Shown: positions 34,590 to 43,851 of the stretch, one piece after another
Layout: the number at the start of each line of letters is the position of its first letter
Numbering within the stretch: the first letter of the stretch is position 1
Assembly: GCF_010669125.1 (NCBI RefSeq)
Contig: NZ_CP048630.1
Coordinates: 2,244,001-2,308,000, forward strand
Direction of reading: 5' to 3'
DNA from: Ancylobacter pratisalsi
Lineage (GTDB): Bacteria; Pseudomonadota; Alphaproteobacteria; Rhizobiales; Xanthobacteraceae
DNA length: 64,000 nucleotides
Notes under the pieces: generated by a model
What the model was told of the DNA's origin: nothing
Seen by the model: only the letters and a program-made list of their open reading frames with translations
Database searches by the model: none
Program-made: the position numbers and the translations under genes

Positions 34590-36536
34590 ATGATGCGGGA
34601 TCGATTGGTGGCAACGTTTTTCACTGGGGTGCTGGGCGCCCTCGTCGTGATGCCCTGGCTGGCGGGCGCCGCGATGGCGCAGGACGCGCCGCCGGCGGTG
34701 GACGATTCCGCGCTGGTCGCGCGCGGCGCATATCTCGCGCGCGCCGCCGATTGCATGCCCTGCCACACCGCGGATTCCAAGCAGCCCTACGCCGGCGGGC
34801 TTGGCCTCAACACGCCTTTCGGCACACTGTATTCGGTGAACATCACCTCGGACAAGACCACCGGCATTGGCGGCTGGAACTTCGACGACTTCAAGCGCGC
34901 CCTGCATGACGGCATCCGCAAGGACGGTGCCTATCTCTACCCGGCCATGCCGTTCGATGCCTATACCGGCATCACGGAGGATGATCTGAAGGCGTTGTGG
35001 GCCTATGTGCGCCGTATCCCGGCCGTCGACGCGCCGAACCTCGAGAACGGACTCATCTTCCCCTTCAATGTGCGCCTCGGCATGCTGGCCTGGCGCGAGC
35101 TGTTCTTTCGCCCCGCCTATTTCACGCCCGTGGCTGGCAAGAGCGACGAGTGGAACCGGGGTGCGTATCTCGTCGAGGCACTCGGCCATTGCTCGGACTG
35201 CCACAGCCCGCGCAACGTGATGGGCGCGATCAAGGGCAAGGCGGCTTTCACGGGCGCCGAGATCGACGGCTTCTATGCCCCCGACATCGCCTCCGCCGCG
35301 CTGGCCAGGACCTGGGACAAGGACACGCTGGTCCAGTTCCTGAAGACCGGCTCTGCCCCGCAGAAGACGCTGGTGTTCGGTCCGATGTCCGACGTCGTCC
35401 ATGACAGCCTCGCCTATCTCACCGACGCCGATCTCGCGGCGATGGCGACCTATCTGCTCGACAGCCCGCCCCCGCCCGATGCGCCGGCGCCGCAGAAGGC
35501 CTCGTCGCTGCCGGCGGACGTCTATGCCCGTGCCTCCAAGGTCTTCGTCGACAATTGCGCCGCCTGTCACCAGACCCAGGGCACCGGCCTCCTCGGCGCC
35601 ATTCCTCCGCTGGCGGGCAACCCGGCGGTGACCGCAGCCGAGCCCTACAACGTCCTCACCGTCGTGCTGCAGGGCCTGCCGGCAGATGCGCGCTTCGGCG
35701 CCATGCCCTCCTTCGCCGGACGGCTGTCGGACCAGCAGATCGCCGAACTCACCAATTATGTGCGCACCAGCTGGGGCAACGGTGCGGCCCCGAATGCCAC
35801 GGCCAAAATGGTGGCGGCGTGGCGTGAGACGACCAAGGTGCCCGATTACGGCACGCAGGCCGCTTCCGCCTTCGACTGCGCGCAGGTCGGCGGCGCGCCC
35901 GGGGCCTCAGGGCCCGATCCCAGGGCGGTGGCGGCGATTTCCTCGGCGTTGCAGGGTGGCGATCTCGACGTGGCCGCCATGGTCGACAGCTATCAGGCGT
36001 CCGCTCCCGACGCCTCCCCGGCGCGCGTGGTCGATGCCTTGATGGCCGCCTATTGTCCGGTGGTCGCGGCCGGTGGCGGCGACGACTATGCGAAGCTCGC
36101 CAAGCTGCGCCGCTTCAGCCTTCAGGCGGCGGCGGACGCGTCCGCTCCGGTTGCCTCCACCCCCTTCCCACCGGTCTCCGTGGTCTGGGCGGTGCAGGCC
36201 GGCAAGTCGCTGGTGGCGCGCGGGCCCAAGTCTCTTGGCGGTCCGTTGGTCTGCCCCACCGATAACGGCAAGCTGGTGCCGAAGGCCCTTGCCGCCGACG
36301 CGGCCGGGCTTATCGGCAAGCCGAACGTGCCGGTCAGCGGCTCCACGGGCGCCGACTGGGCCCATGCGCTGGTGAAGAAGGATCCGAAAGCCCGTCTCGC
36401 CGATGTCGCCAACGCGCTGATCAGCGCCTATTGCGGTGTCGTGGCGGGAACGGCCGGTCTCGAGGAAGCCCAGCAGCACGGCTATGTCGAGAGCTTCGGC
36501 CAGCAGGTGATCCAGACCCTGCAGCTGGAAAACTAG
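34590..36536 (+). CDS. Periplasmic tri-haem cytochrome c with duplicated C-terminal extension
   Basis: A 648-residue exported electron carrier. After a signal peptide (cleaved near AMAQ, residue 31) come three class I c domains with haem sites CMPCH (55-59), CSDCH (201-205) and CAACH (323-327), the layout of alcohol/aldehyde/gluconate dehydrogenase cytochrome subunits. Residues about 425-648 are extra: two tandem modules, each framed by a Cys pair (430/489 and 555/615) with a shared ALxxAYCxVVA motif. No dehydrogenase subunit is adjacent, so the electron donor is unknown. Family members normally end near residue 420-450. Confidence 0.87.
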   Translation: MMRDRLVATFFTGVLGALVVMPWLAGAAMAQDAPPAVDDSALVARGAYLARAADCMPCHTADSKQPYAGGLGLNTPFGTLYSVNITSDKTTGIGGWNFDDFKRALHDGIRKDGAYLYPAMPFDAYTGITEDDLKALWAYVRRIPAVDAPNLENGLIFPFNVRLGMLAWRELFFRPAYFTPVAGKSDEWNRGAYLVEALGHCSDCHSPRNVMGAIKGKAAFTGAEIDGFYAPDIASAALARTWDKDTLVQFLKTGSAPQKTLVFGPMSDVVHDSLAYLTDADLAAMATYLLDSPPPPDAPAPQKASSLPADVYARASKVFVDNCAACHQTQGTGLLGAIPPLAGNPAVTAAEPYNVLTVVLQGLPADARFGAMPSFAGRLSDQQIAELTNYVRTSWGNGAAPNATAKMVAAWRETTKVPDYGTQAASAFDCAQVGGAPGASGPDPRAVAAISSALQGGDLDVAAMVDSYQASAPDASPARVVDALMAAYCPVVAAGGGDDYAKLAKLRRFSLQAAADASAPVASTPFPPVSVVWAVQAGKSLVARGPKSLGGPLVCPTDNGKLVPKALAADAAGLIGKPNVPVSGSTGADWAHALVKKDPKARLADVANALISAYCGVVAGTAGLEEAQQHGYVESFGQQVIQTLQLEN

Positions 36537-36558
36537 GCGGATACGGCGCTGCCGTGGT

Positions 36559-36578
36559 GACCGCCTGCCCCGGCGGTC
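36559..36578. terminator. Convergent hairpin between cytochrome c and amidase genes
   Basis: GACCGCC-TGCCCC-GGCGGTC in the 49-bp gap between two converging genes. No T-run. Confidence 0.45.
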
Positions 36579-36585
36579 GCCACCT

Positions 36586-37989
36586 TCAGATGGCGAAGGG
36601 CACGTTCCCGATGGAGGGGCGCACCTGTTCGATCGCGGCGGCCACGCGCACCACGGCCGCCTCACCAAGCGCCGGCCCGACGATCTGAAGGCCCACGGGC
36701 ATGCCGCTGGCATCGAGGCCCGCGCAGACGCTGGCGGCCGGTTGCCCGGTCAGGTTGAACGGGTAGGTGTAGAACACCCAGCTCACCAGGTTGCGATCGG
36801 ACAGATGCGCGGGCATGTCGCGCCCGGCATCGAGCGCGGTCACCGGCAGCACCGGGGAAAGCAGCGCATCGTAGCGTTCGAAGAAGCCCCGCATATCCTC
36901 GCGCAGCCCATAACGCTGGAACACGGTCTCGTAATAGGCCTGCATCTCCTGCCCCAGCGCCGCCTCGAGCACCACCGCGACGGACGGGTCGAGCAGCTCG
37001 CGCCGGGTTTCGATCACGCCGCGCAGCCGGGTGCCGACGCCCGCATAGAACTCCGCGATCCACAGTTCGGCCGGGTCGCGCGCGAACACGGTCTCGACCT
37101 CCTCGACCACGGCGCCGAGGTCGGCCAGCCGTTGCACGGCGGTGCGCGTTACCGCCACGACTTCCGGGTCCGGCCGGGCATAGCCAAGGGTCGGGCTCCA
37201 GGCGATGCGCATGCCCTCGATCGTCTGGCCGACAGCCGCCTCGACATCCGGCACCGGCCCGGCGACGCTGAAGGGGTCGCGCGCGTCGTAGCCGGCTATC
37301 GCCGCGAACAGCAGCGCGGCATCGGCGATGTCGCGCGCAAGGGGGCCGACATGGGCCAGCGTGGGCGTGGCGGACGTCGGCCACACCGGCACGCGCCCGA
37401 ACTGCCCCTTGATCCCCGCAAGGCCCGAGAATGCGCAGGGAATGCGGATCGAGCCGCCGCCATCGGTGCCCAGCGCGAAGGGGGTGATCCCCGCCGCCAC
37501 CGAGGCTGCCGCGCCGGCGCTGGAGCCGCCCGGCGTCTTGCTCAGGTTCCATGGGTTGCGCGTTATGCCGGTCAACGGGCTGTCGCCGACAGGCTTGCAG
37601 CCGAACTCGCTGGTGGTGGTCTTGCCGATCAGGATCGCCCCGGCTGCCTTGGCGCGCTCCACCGCCGGGGCGTCGACGGTGGCGATGTTGTCGGCCATGG
37701 CGCGCGAGCCGGAGGCATAGCGCGCACCCTTCACCGCCATCAGGTCCTTGGCGGAAAAGGGCAGGCCGCGCAGCGGGCCGAGCGCCTCGCCCCTCATCAG
37801 CGCGGCCTCGGCCCTGCGGGCCGCTGCCATCGCCTCCTCCTCGAAGATCAGGAAGAAGGCGTTGAGGCTGGCCTGGGTGCCCTGCGCCGCGTCGAGTGCC
37901 GCCCGCGTCAGCTCCACCGGGGAAATCTCGCGGCGGGCAATGCGATCGCGGGCCTCGCGGGCGCTCATCCGGGCAAAGGGTGTGTCCAT
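36586..37989 (-). CDS. Amidase signature family hydrolase
   Basis: A 467-residue amidase with the Ser-cisSer-Lys triad: Lys81 (FSAKDL), Ser156 in GGSSAG, nucleophile Ser180 in TDGGGSIR. Such enzymes hydrolyse amides or carbamoyl groups. It is too isolated from gat genes to be GatA. As last gene of the operon with a branched-chain-type importer and a cyclase-family hydrolase, it probably processes the imported compound. It lies 60 bases after the cyclase gene. Confidence 0.88.
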   Translation of the reverse strand: MDTPFARMSAREARDRIARREISPVELTRAALDAAQGTQASLNAFFLIFEEEAMAAARRAEAALMRGEALGPLRGLPFSAKDLMAVKGARYASGSRAMADNIATVDAPAVERAKAAGAILIGKTTTSEFGCKPVGDSPLTGITRNPWNLSKTPGGSSAGAAASVAAGITPFALGTDGGGSIRIPCAFSGLAGIKGQFGRVPVWPTSATPTLAHVGPLARDIADAALLFAAIAGYDARDPFSVAGPVPDVEAAVGQTIEGMRIAWSPTLGYARPDPEVVAVTRTAVQRLADLGAVVEEVETVFARDPAELWIAEFYAGVGTRLRGVIETRRELLDPSVAVVLEAALGQEMQAYYETVFQRYGLREDMRGFFERYDALLSPVLPVTALDAGRDMPAHLSDRNLVSWVFYTYPFNLTGQPAASVCAGLDASGMPVGLQIVGPALGEAAVVRVAAAIEQVRPSIGNVPFAI

Positions 37990-38049
37990 GGCCGCCTTGT
38001 CCTTCGATGGAACGGCCGGGCGGCTGTCGGGCTGCCCGGCCGGGTTCGC

Positions 38050-38745
38050 TCAGTCGACGATCGCGAAGGCGCGAACCGGGGAGCCGGAGCCGCCCTTGAA
38101 CTTCAGCGGCACGCCGAAGAACTGGAACTCGCCCTTGTCGACCAGTTCCTCCAGGTTCACCAGCCATTCCCAATGGCTGATGCCGAGCTCGCGGCACAGC
38201 CGGTGCTGGGCGAAGATATTGTCGCTCGGCTTGTCGGTGGAAGGACCCTCGACCCCGTGCATCCGGGAGCCGCGATCATAGAGCCACTGGGTGGCCTCGA
38301 CCGTGAGCAGCGGGTTCTTCCACACCGAGTCCAATGTGGGATAGGTGCGGGCGTGGAAGCCGGTGCACAGCAGCACGATATGCCCGTCCACCTTCACCCC
38401 GGCCTTCGCCTCCGCGGCGGCCATGTCCTCGGCGGTGATGTCGCCGAGATCCGGGATATGGCGCAGGTCGAAACACACCGCCTTGCCCATGAACATCTCC
38501 AGCGGCATCTCGTCGATCGGCGCGCCGTCGGGCTTCACGTGACGGAAGGCGTCGACATGGGTGCCGACATGGTCAAGCATGGCGATGAAGTTGGTCTGGA
38601 ACGTCATGGCGTCGCCGGGCACGCCAAGATCGAACGCCTTGGAGCTTTCATGGCTCAGATGCGTGGTGATGACCGGTCGCTGGAACAGCTTGTGAGCCGG
38701 CATATTATCTTCGATGAGCAAGCTCAGGTCGACGACGCGAGACAT
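38050..38745 (-). CDS. Cyclase-family (kynurenine-formamidase-like) metal hydrolase
   Basis: A 231-residue protein of the cyclase/KynB fold. The metal-binding motif HVGTHVDAFRH (about residues 60-70) fits HxGTHxDxxxH. Members hydrolyse formamides, lactams, isatin or cyclic imides. The ATG at 38745 is chosen with AGGAG nearby; a GTG two codons upstream is also in frame. It sits between the importer genes and the amidase, so a substrate needing ring opening then amide hydrolysis is plausible (inference). Confidence 0.85.
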   Translation of the reverse strand: MSRVVDLSLLIEDNMPAHKLFQRPVITTHLSHESSKAFDLGVPGDAMTFQTNFIAMLDHVGTHVDAFRHVKPDGAPIDEMPLEMFMGKAVCFDLRHIPDLGDITAEDMAAAEAKAGVKVDGHIVLLCTGFHARTYPTLDSVWKNPLLTVEATQWLYDRGSRMHGVEGPSTDKPSDNIFAQHRLCRELGISHWEWLVNLEELVDKGEFQFFGVPLKFKGGSGSPVRAFAIVD

Positions 38746-38790
38746 GGTCACTCCTGTATCGTTGATGGAAATGGCATGGGCCGGACTCTC

Positions 38791-39546
38791 TCAGGACGCG
38801 CTCTTCTTCTTGCCGAGGAACGATTCCATGACGTCCGGATTGGTGGCGATCTCACGGCTCGGCCCCTGATGCGACACCCGCCCGTTGGCGATGACATAGG
38901 CGTGGTCGGCGATGGCGAGCGCATAGGAGGCGAGCTGCTCGACCAGCAGGATCGAGAGCCCCTCGCGGTTCAATGTGGCGAGCACGTCGATGAGCTGTTC
39001 GACAATCTTCGGGGCAAGGCCGAGCGAGAGTTCGTCGATGATCAGCAGCTCGGGCTCGGCCATCAGCCCGCGCGCGATCGCCAGCATCTGCTGCTCGCCG
39101 CCGGACATCGATCCGGCCTGCTGGCCGAGGCGCTCCTTCAGGCGCGGAAACAGGGTGAGCACCTTGTCCAGCGTCTGTCGCGCGCGCGCCGTCTTCAGGC
39201 CGCCATGGACATAGGCTCCGAGCACGAGATTGTCCTCGACGCTCTGGTCGGGAAACAGCAGCCGTCCTTCCGGCACCATGACCAGCCCCTGGCGCACCTT
39301 CCGGTTGGCGCTGACATGGGTGGTATCCGCGCCCCGGAAGAATACCTTGCCGGCGGAGGGCCGCACCAGGCCGGTGGCGCCGCGCAGCATTGATGATTTG
39401 CCGGCTCCATTGTTGCCGATCACTGCCACGAGCTGGCCGCGGCGCACGCTGAGCGAGATGCCCCGCACCGCGATGGCGGCGCCGTAGCGCAGTTCGAGAT
39501 CGCGGATGTCGAGCAGGACGTCGTCGGGGTCGCCAGTCGTCATCAT
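38791..39546 (-). CDS. livF: Branched-chain-type ABC transporter ATP-binding protein (LivF)
   Basis: A 251-residue ATPase: Walker A GNNGAGKSS, signature MSGGEQQMLAIARGL, Walker B LLIIDE; short LivF-type layout. The second ATPase of the importer, the first being fused to the permease upstream. Its start (ATG at 39546 or 39543) overlaps the stop of that fusion. Substrates of this class are amino acids, amides or urea. Confidence 0.9.
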   Translation of the reverse strand: MMTTGDPDDVLLDIRDLELRYGAAIAVRGISLSVRRGQLVAVIGNNGAGKSSMLRGATGLVRPSAGKVFFRGADTTHVSANRKVRQGLVMVPEGRLLFPDQSVEDNLVLGAYVHGGLKTARARQTLDKVLTLFPRLKERLGQQAGSMSGGEQQMLAIARGLMAEPELLIIDELSLGLAPKIVEQLIDVLATLNREGLSILLVEQLASYALAIADHAYVIANGRVSHQGPSREIATNPDVMESFLGKKKSAS

Positions 39547-41336
39547 GAGGTGGTCTCCTCGCGCGCGCCGTGGCCGGAGGTGCCGAAATAGGCCTCGATG
39601 ACCCGCGGATCGTCCTGCACCCTCGCCGGCGTGTCGCTGGCGATCACCTGGCCGTAGTCCAGCACGGTGACGGTGTCGGCGACCGCCATGATCAGCTCGA
39701 CATGGTGCTCGATCAGCAGCACCGAGATGCCGAGCCCGGCAATCCTGCGGATCATCGCCTCCAGCTCGTCGATCTCCTGCGTGGTCAGGCCCGCCGCCGG
39801 CTCGTCGAGCAACAGCAGGCGCGGACCGGCCGCGAGCGCCCGGGCGATTTCCAGCCGGCGCTGCAGGCCGAAGGGCAGGAAGCGCGCGGCCTCATGGGCG
39901 TAGTCCTCGAGCCCGACAAAGGCGAGCAGGCCGATGGCGGCGCGGCGACAGTCGCGCTCCTGCCGGCGCATGGCGGGGCTGCGGAGCACCGCCGCGGCCA
40001 CGCCATAGGTCAGGCGCTGCTGGTAGCCGACCATGACGTTCTCGAGCACGCTCAGCTCGCCGAACAGTTCGGTGTTCTGGAAGGTGCGGGCGAGGCCCAC
40101 ACGCGCGATCTCGTGCGAGCGCATGCCGGCGAGCTGCACGCCGTCGAGCTCGAATGCGCCCTCGGTGGGCTGGTAGAAGCCGGAGATGGTGTTGACGAAG
40201 GTGGACTTGCCCGCCCCGTTGGGCCCGATCAGGGCGTGGACCTCGCCCGGCTTCACCCGCAGCGAGGCCTCGGCGAGCGCGGTGAGCCCGCCAAACCGCA
40301 CCGTCAGTGCGCGCGCCACCAGCTCGGCACGCTGTTCGCCCGCGTGCGGGGCCAGCGTCGCTTCGGCAGCGATCCCCTCGCCGGCGCCGGCCGTCCGGGG
40401 GGCGGGGAACAGGCGCGTGGCGAGCGAGCCCAGCGATCCCATGATGCCGCGTGGCAGCACGAACATCACCGTGAGCAGCATCGCGCCATAGGCGAACTTC
40501 TGCCAGAGCGCGAATTCCTGCAGGTATTCCGGCAGATAGGTGAGGATGTAGGCACCCACCAGCGGGCCGAATGTGGAAGCGGCCCCGCCCAGGATCACCA
40601 TCAAAAGGAAGCGGATGCTGTCGGTGAAGGTGAAGATGTCGGGCGAGATGTAGGCATTGAGGAAGGCGTAGTAGGTTCCGGCAATGCCCGCCGTTACCGC
40701 CGCCACCACGAAGGCCAGGGTGCGCACCGCCGCCGGGTTCAGGCCCAGCGCGCGGGCCGCGGTTTCGCTCTGGGCTACCGCCAGCATGGCCCGTCCGTAG
40801 CGCGAGACCTTGAGATTGTGCGTGGCCACCACGGCGAGGAACAGCGAGAGCGCCAGCACGCCATAATAGGCATAGCCCGAAAGCCTGTAGCCGAAGGCAT
40901 TCGGCGCGGGAATGGACGTGATGCCCATGGTGCCGCCGGTCAGTGACTGCCACTCGATGGCGACGTTCTCGACGATCAACCCGAAGGCGATGGTGACGAC
41001 GGCGAGATAGACGCCACGCACGCGCACGGTCGGGTAGGCCAGCAGCACCCCGAACAGCCCGGCCATCAGCGCGGAGACGATGCAGGCGCTGATCATGTCG
41101 AAGCCGAGCCGGGTCGCCACGATCGCCCCGGTATAGGAGCCGAGCGCGAACAGCCCGGCCTGCCCGAGCGAGACCAACCCGGCGAGCCCCACGAGCACGT
41201 TCAGCCCGACCGCGATCATCGCGTAGATCAGGAACAGCATGAACAGCCGCAGCTCGTATTCATTGCCCGAGGCGAGCGGCACCGCGATGAGCAGGGCGGC
41301 AAGGAGGAGGAAGCCGAGGGGATAGAGGCGGCTCAT
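39543..41336 (-). CDS. Fused ABC permease-ATPase (LivM-LivG)
   Basis: About 597 residues. The N-terminal ~330 form a LivM-type permease with 8-10 hydrophobic segments (start MSRLYPLGFLLLAALLIAVP). The C-terminal ~250 are a LivG ATPase with Walker A GPNGAGKST, signature LPFGLQRRLEIARAL and Walker B LLLLDEP. The fusion is a known variant of HAAT importers. The start at 41336 overlaps the LivH stop (ATGA); the frame runs open far upstream, but this is a shadow of LivH. With LivH, LivF and the receptor it makes a complete importer. Confidence 0.9.
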   Translation of the reverse strand: MSRLYPLGFLLLAALLIAVPLASGNEYELRLFMLFLIYAMIAVGLNVLVGLAGLVSLGQAGLFALGSYTGAIVATRLGFDMISACIVSALMAGLFGVLLAYPTVRVRGVYLAVVTIAFGLIVENVAIEWQSLTGGTMGITSIPAPNAFGYRLSGYAYYGVLALSLFLAVVATHNLKVSRYGRAMLAVAQSETAARALGLNPAAVRTLAFVVAAVTAGIAGTYYAFLNAYISPDIFTFTDSIRFLLMVILGGAASTFGPLVGAYILTYLPEYLQEFALWQKFAYGAMLLTVMFVLPRGIMGSLGSLATRLFPAPRTAGAGEGIAAEATLAPHAGEQRAELVARALTVRFGGLTALAEASLRVKPGEVHALIGPNGAGKSTFVNTISGFYQPTEGAFELDGVQLAGMRSHEIARVGLARTFQNTELFGELSVLENVMVGYQQRLTYGVAAAVLRSPAMRRQERDCRRAAIGLLAFVGLEDYAHEAARFLPFGLQRRLEIARALAAGPRLLLLDEPAAGLTTQEIDELEAMIRRIAGLGISVLLIEHHVELIMAVADTVTVLDYGQVIASDTPARVQDDPRVIEAYFGTSGHGAREETTS

Positions 41337-42208
41337 ACCTTGGCCACCTCGCGTTTGCCGAACAGGCCCTGCGGGAACACCAGCAGCACAAGGATCATCA
41401 GCGAGAAGCCGACGATCTCGCGTGCGGCGGTGGAGAGATAGCCCTCGACGAATTTCTCGATCACGCCATAGGCGAGGCCGGTAATGACCACGCCGGGCGC
41501 GGAAGTGATGCCGCCCATGATCGCGACCGCGAAGCCCTTCAGGCCCGGCAGCACGCCCATGGTGGCCGAGGCCTGCACGATGGGGGCGATGAGCACGCCC
41601 GCGGCCGCGCCGAGCAGGCTGGCCAGCGCGAAGGAGAAGGCGATGACGACATTGACGTCGATGCCCATCAGCGCCGCCGCGCTCTTGTTGTGGGCCACTG
41701 CCTGCATGGCGCGCCCGATCAGCGTGCGCCGCTGCAAAAGCCTGAGGCCGAGCATGGCGAGCACGGCGATCACGGGGACCGCGAGTTCCTGCGGGTAGAC
41801 GCCCGCCCCGAAGATCTGCACCGCATGGGCGACGCCCGGCGAGGGCAGCGCCATGGCATAGCCCTCGGTCTCGATGGTGGCGAGGCTCTCCACCATGATG
41901 CCGACGGCGATGGTGGTCAGCATCCAGCCGATTGAGTTGGGCTGGCCGGCGAAGGGGCGCACCGCAAGGCGCTCCAGCGCGAAGCCGAAGACCGCGCCGA
42001 CCAGAATGGCGGCAAGGCACGCCAGCGCAAGCGACCATCCTGCGCCGACCAGATAGGCGGCGAGCAGGCCGCCGATCATCAGCGTGTCGCCATGGGCGAA
42101 GTTCACCGCCCGCGCCGCGGACCACATGATGTGGAAGCCAAGCGCGACAAGGGCATAGATGCCGCCGATCGCTAGGCCGGAAAGAACGTACTGAGCCACC
42201 AGGGACAT
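41333..42208 (-). CDS. livH: Branched-chain-type ABC transporter permease (LivH)
   Basis: A 291-residue membrane protein with about eight hydrophobic segments. LivH hallmarks: NFAHGDTLMIGGLLAAYL near the N-terminus and the coupling region GIDVNVVIAFSFALASLLGAAAGVL. It pairs with the permease half of the LivM-LivG fusion. It is separated by 147 bases from the binding-protein gene. Confidence 0.92.
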   Translation of the reverse strand: MSLVAQYVLSGLAIGGIYALVALGFHIMWSAARAVNFAHGDTLMIGGLLAAYLVGAGWSLALACLAAILVGAVFGFALERLAVRPFAGQPNSIGWMLTTIAVGIMVESLATIETEGYAMALPSPGVAHAVQIFGAGVYPQELAVPVIAVLAMLGLRLLQRRTLIGRAMQAVAHNKSAAALMGIDVNVVIAFSFALASLLGAAAGVLIAPIVQASATMGVLPGLKGFAVAIMGGITSAPGVVITGLAYGVIEKFVEGYLSTAAREIVGFSLMILVLLVFPQGLFGKREVAKV

Positions 42209-42355
42209 GGGCCGATCCGCTTGAATCCGGGAAAGGGGAGGGGCGCCGGAGCGAGGCCGCGCCGTGATGCGGCGGCGCAGGGAGAGCAGAACGAGGGATC
42301 GTGGGAAGGAAGGGCGACGGGACGTGGCGGCCTGCCACGTCCCGCCGCCGCCCCA

Positions 42356-43546
42356 TTACTTGTCGTAGGGCGAGCCGGCGAAGGGGATCAGCTTGCCGTC
42401 GTGCCACACGGTGAGCAGGTAGTGCTCGGGCAGCAGCGCGTCGTTGCGCTCCGGGTCGGCCTTGTCGAAGGCCGGCTTGTAGGGGGCGACGAGGCCGTCA
42501 AGCTCGACCTTGTAGAGGGCTTCCTGCACCTTCTTCCAGTCATAGGAGCCGGCGATCTCGATCGCGCTGGCGAGCAGGTAGACCCCGTCATAGGCATCGG
42601 CGATGCCCGAGGCCGCCTTGATGCTCATGGGATCGGTCAGCCCGTACTTCTCGCCGATCGCGGCAAGCATCTTCTTGCCCTTCTCGCTCTGCGGCGTGAG
42701 GAACGAGTAGGTCTGCATCACCCGCACGCCATTGGCGAGCGGGCCGGCAAGCTCGCCCAGATTGCCGCTGATGCCCCATGCGCCGATGATGGTGGGCTTG
42801 TAGCCGATCTTGTCCATCGCCCGCAGGATCTGGTTGGCCTCGCGGTCCAGCGACCAGATCATCACCACGTCGGCGCCGGAATCGCGGGCCCGCAGCACCT
42901 GGGGCGACATGTCCTGGTCGTTCCAGTTGAAGGTCTCGGCGGCGGCCAGCTCCTTGCCGCGCGCGCCAAGCGCCGCCTTCACGTCCGGCAGCGCGCCATT
43001 GCCCCAGCCCGTATTCTCGTAGAGGAAGGCGATCTTGCCATCCTTGGAGACCTTGAGCGCCTCATTGACGAGGAAGCGGGCAACCCACTTGTCCTTGGCG
43101 GAAACGCGGAACATGAAGTTCGGGTCGCGCCCGTTCTCGGTCACCTTCGTGTTGGCGGCCCACACGCCCATATAGGGAATGCCGATCTCGTGCACCGGCT
43201 CGACCTGCGCCACCGCGACCGTGGAGTGGAAGCCGCCGAGAATGGCGATGCACTTGTCGGCGAGCGCGATGCGGCGCGCATTGTCGACGCCGCGCGGCGG
43301 GGCACCGGCGTCGTCATACTGGATCAGGCGCAGTTTCTTGCCGAGCACGCCGCCATTGGCGTTGATCTCGTCGATGGCGATTTCCGCGCCCATCTTGATC
43401 GCCTTGCCGGAGAAGGCGGCCGGTCCGGTCACCGCAGCGGAGTTGCCGATGCAGGGTTCTTGCTGGGCGAGGGCCGCCGAACTCATGAAGCCGAGCGCCA
43501 CCGTCGCGGCCAGCAAACGGCCACGCATAAGGTACTGTGAGGGCAT
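42356..43546 (-). CDS. ABC transporter periplasmic binding protein (LivK/amide-binding type)
   Basis: A 396-residue type I receptor with a signal peptide (cleaved near ALAQ, residue 28). The mature start is IGNSAAVTGPAAFSGKAIKMGAE, typical of Peripla_BP_6 proteins for amino acids, amides or aromatic acids. The domains are complete. GGAGAACCAGTC precedes the ATG at 43546. It is first gene of the minus-strand operon and faces a LysR gene. The amidase and cyclase downstream suggest an amide-like ligand. Confidence 0.9.
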   Translation of the reverse strand: MPSQYLMRGRLLAATVALGFMSSAALAQQEPCIGNSAAVTGPAAFSGKAIKMGAEIAIDEINANGGVLGKKLRLIQYDDAGAPPRGVDNARRIALADKCIAILGGFHSTVAVAQVEPVHEIGIPYMGVWAANTKVTENGRDPNFMFRVSAKDKWVARFLVNEALKVSKDGKIAFLYENTGWGNGALPDVKAALGARGKELAAAETFNWNDQDMSPQVLRARDSGADVVMIWSLDREANQILRAMDKIGYKPTIIGAWGISGNLGELAGPLANGVRVMQTYSFLTPQSEKGKKMLAAIGEKYGLTDPMSIKAASGIADAYDGVYLLASAIEIAGSYDWKKVQEALYKVELDGLVAPYKPAFDKADPERNDALLPEHYLLTVWHDGKLIPFAGSPYDK

Positions 43547-43851
43547 GACTGGTTCTCCTGTCGCTGCCAGGATTCGCGGAACGTTGGGCGTCTTGGCCCG
43601 GTCTGTTGGGTACCTAGTCAGGCTAAATATAAGTGGGGCCTATGGACAAAGACGATTTTCCAATTGCTCGTATAGGCAATAGCTATCGTAACGAAACATA
43701 GGCATTTCATATGGCGAAGGAACGGTGCTAATGTATTGATTATGAATAGTAAACTTAATCGTCGTGTCAATAGTTTGTGCATATGGACTATTTTTTAGTC
43801 GTTTGACATTATCTTCGCCGGCGGCAGAGTTGGGGCGCGAAAGGCAGTCCC
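43547..43851. promoter_or_regulatory. Divergent promoter region, importer operon / LysR
   Basis: A low-GC region between the receptor gene and the LysR gene. It contains ATTGC-N8-GCAAT (43663-43680), AATAGT-N12-ACTATT (43769-43792) and GACTA-TTTTT-TAGTC (43786-43800). Such dyads are usual for LysR-type regulators that control a divergent operon and themselves. Which one is bound is not known. Confidence 0.5.

Noticed and set aside
36586..37989. GatA subunit of the tRNA amidotransferase
   Set aside because: No gatB or gatC nearby, and the gene closes an importer operon with a cyclase-family hydrolase.
41337..42407. N-terminal extension of the LivM-LivG frame to 42407
   Set aside because: It overlaps LivH in another frame with low-complexity sequence. 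The ATG at 41336 overlaps the LivH stop and opens the permease.
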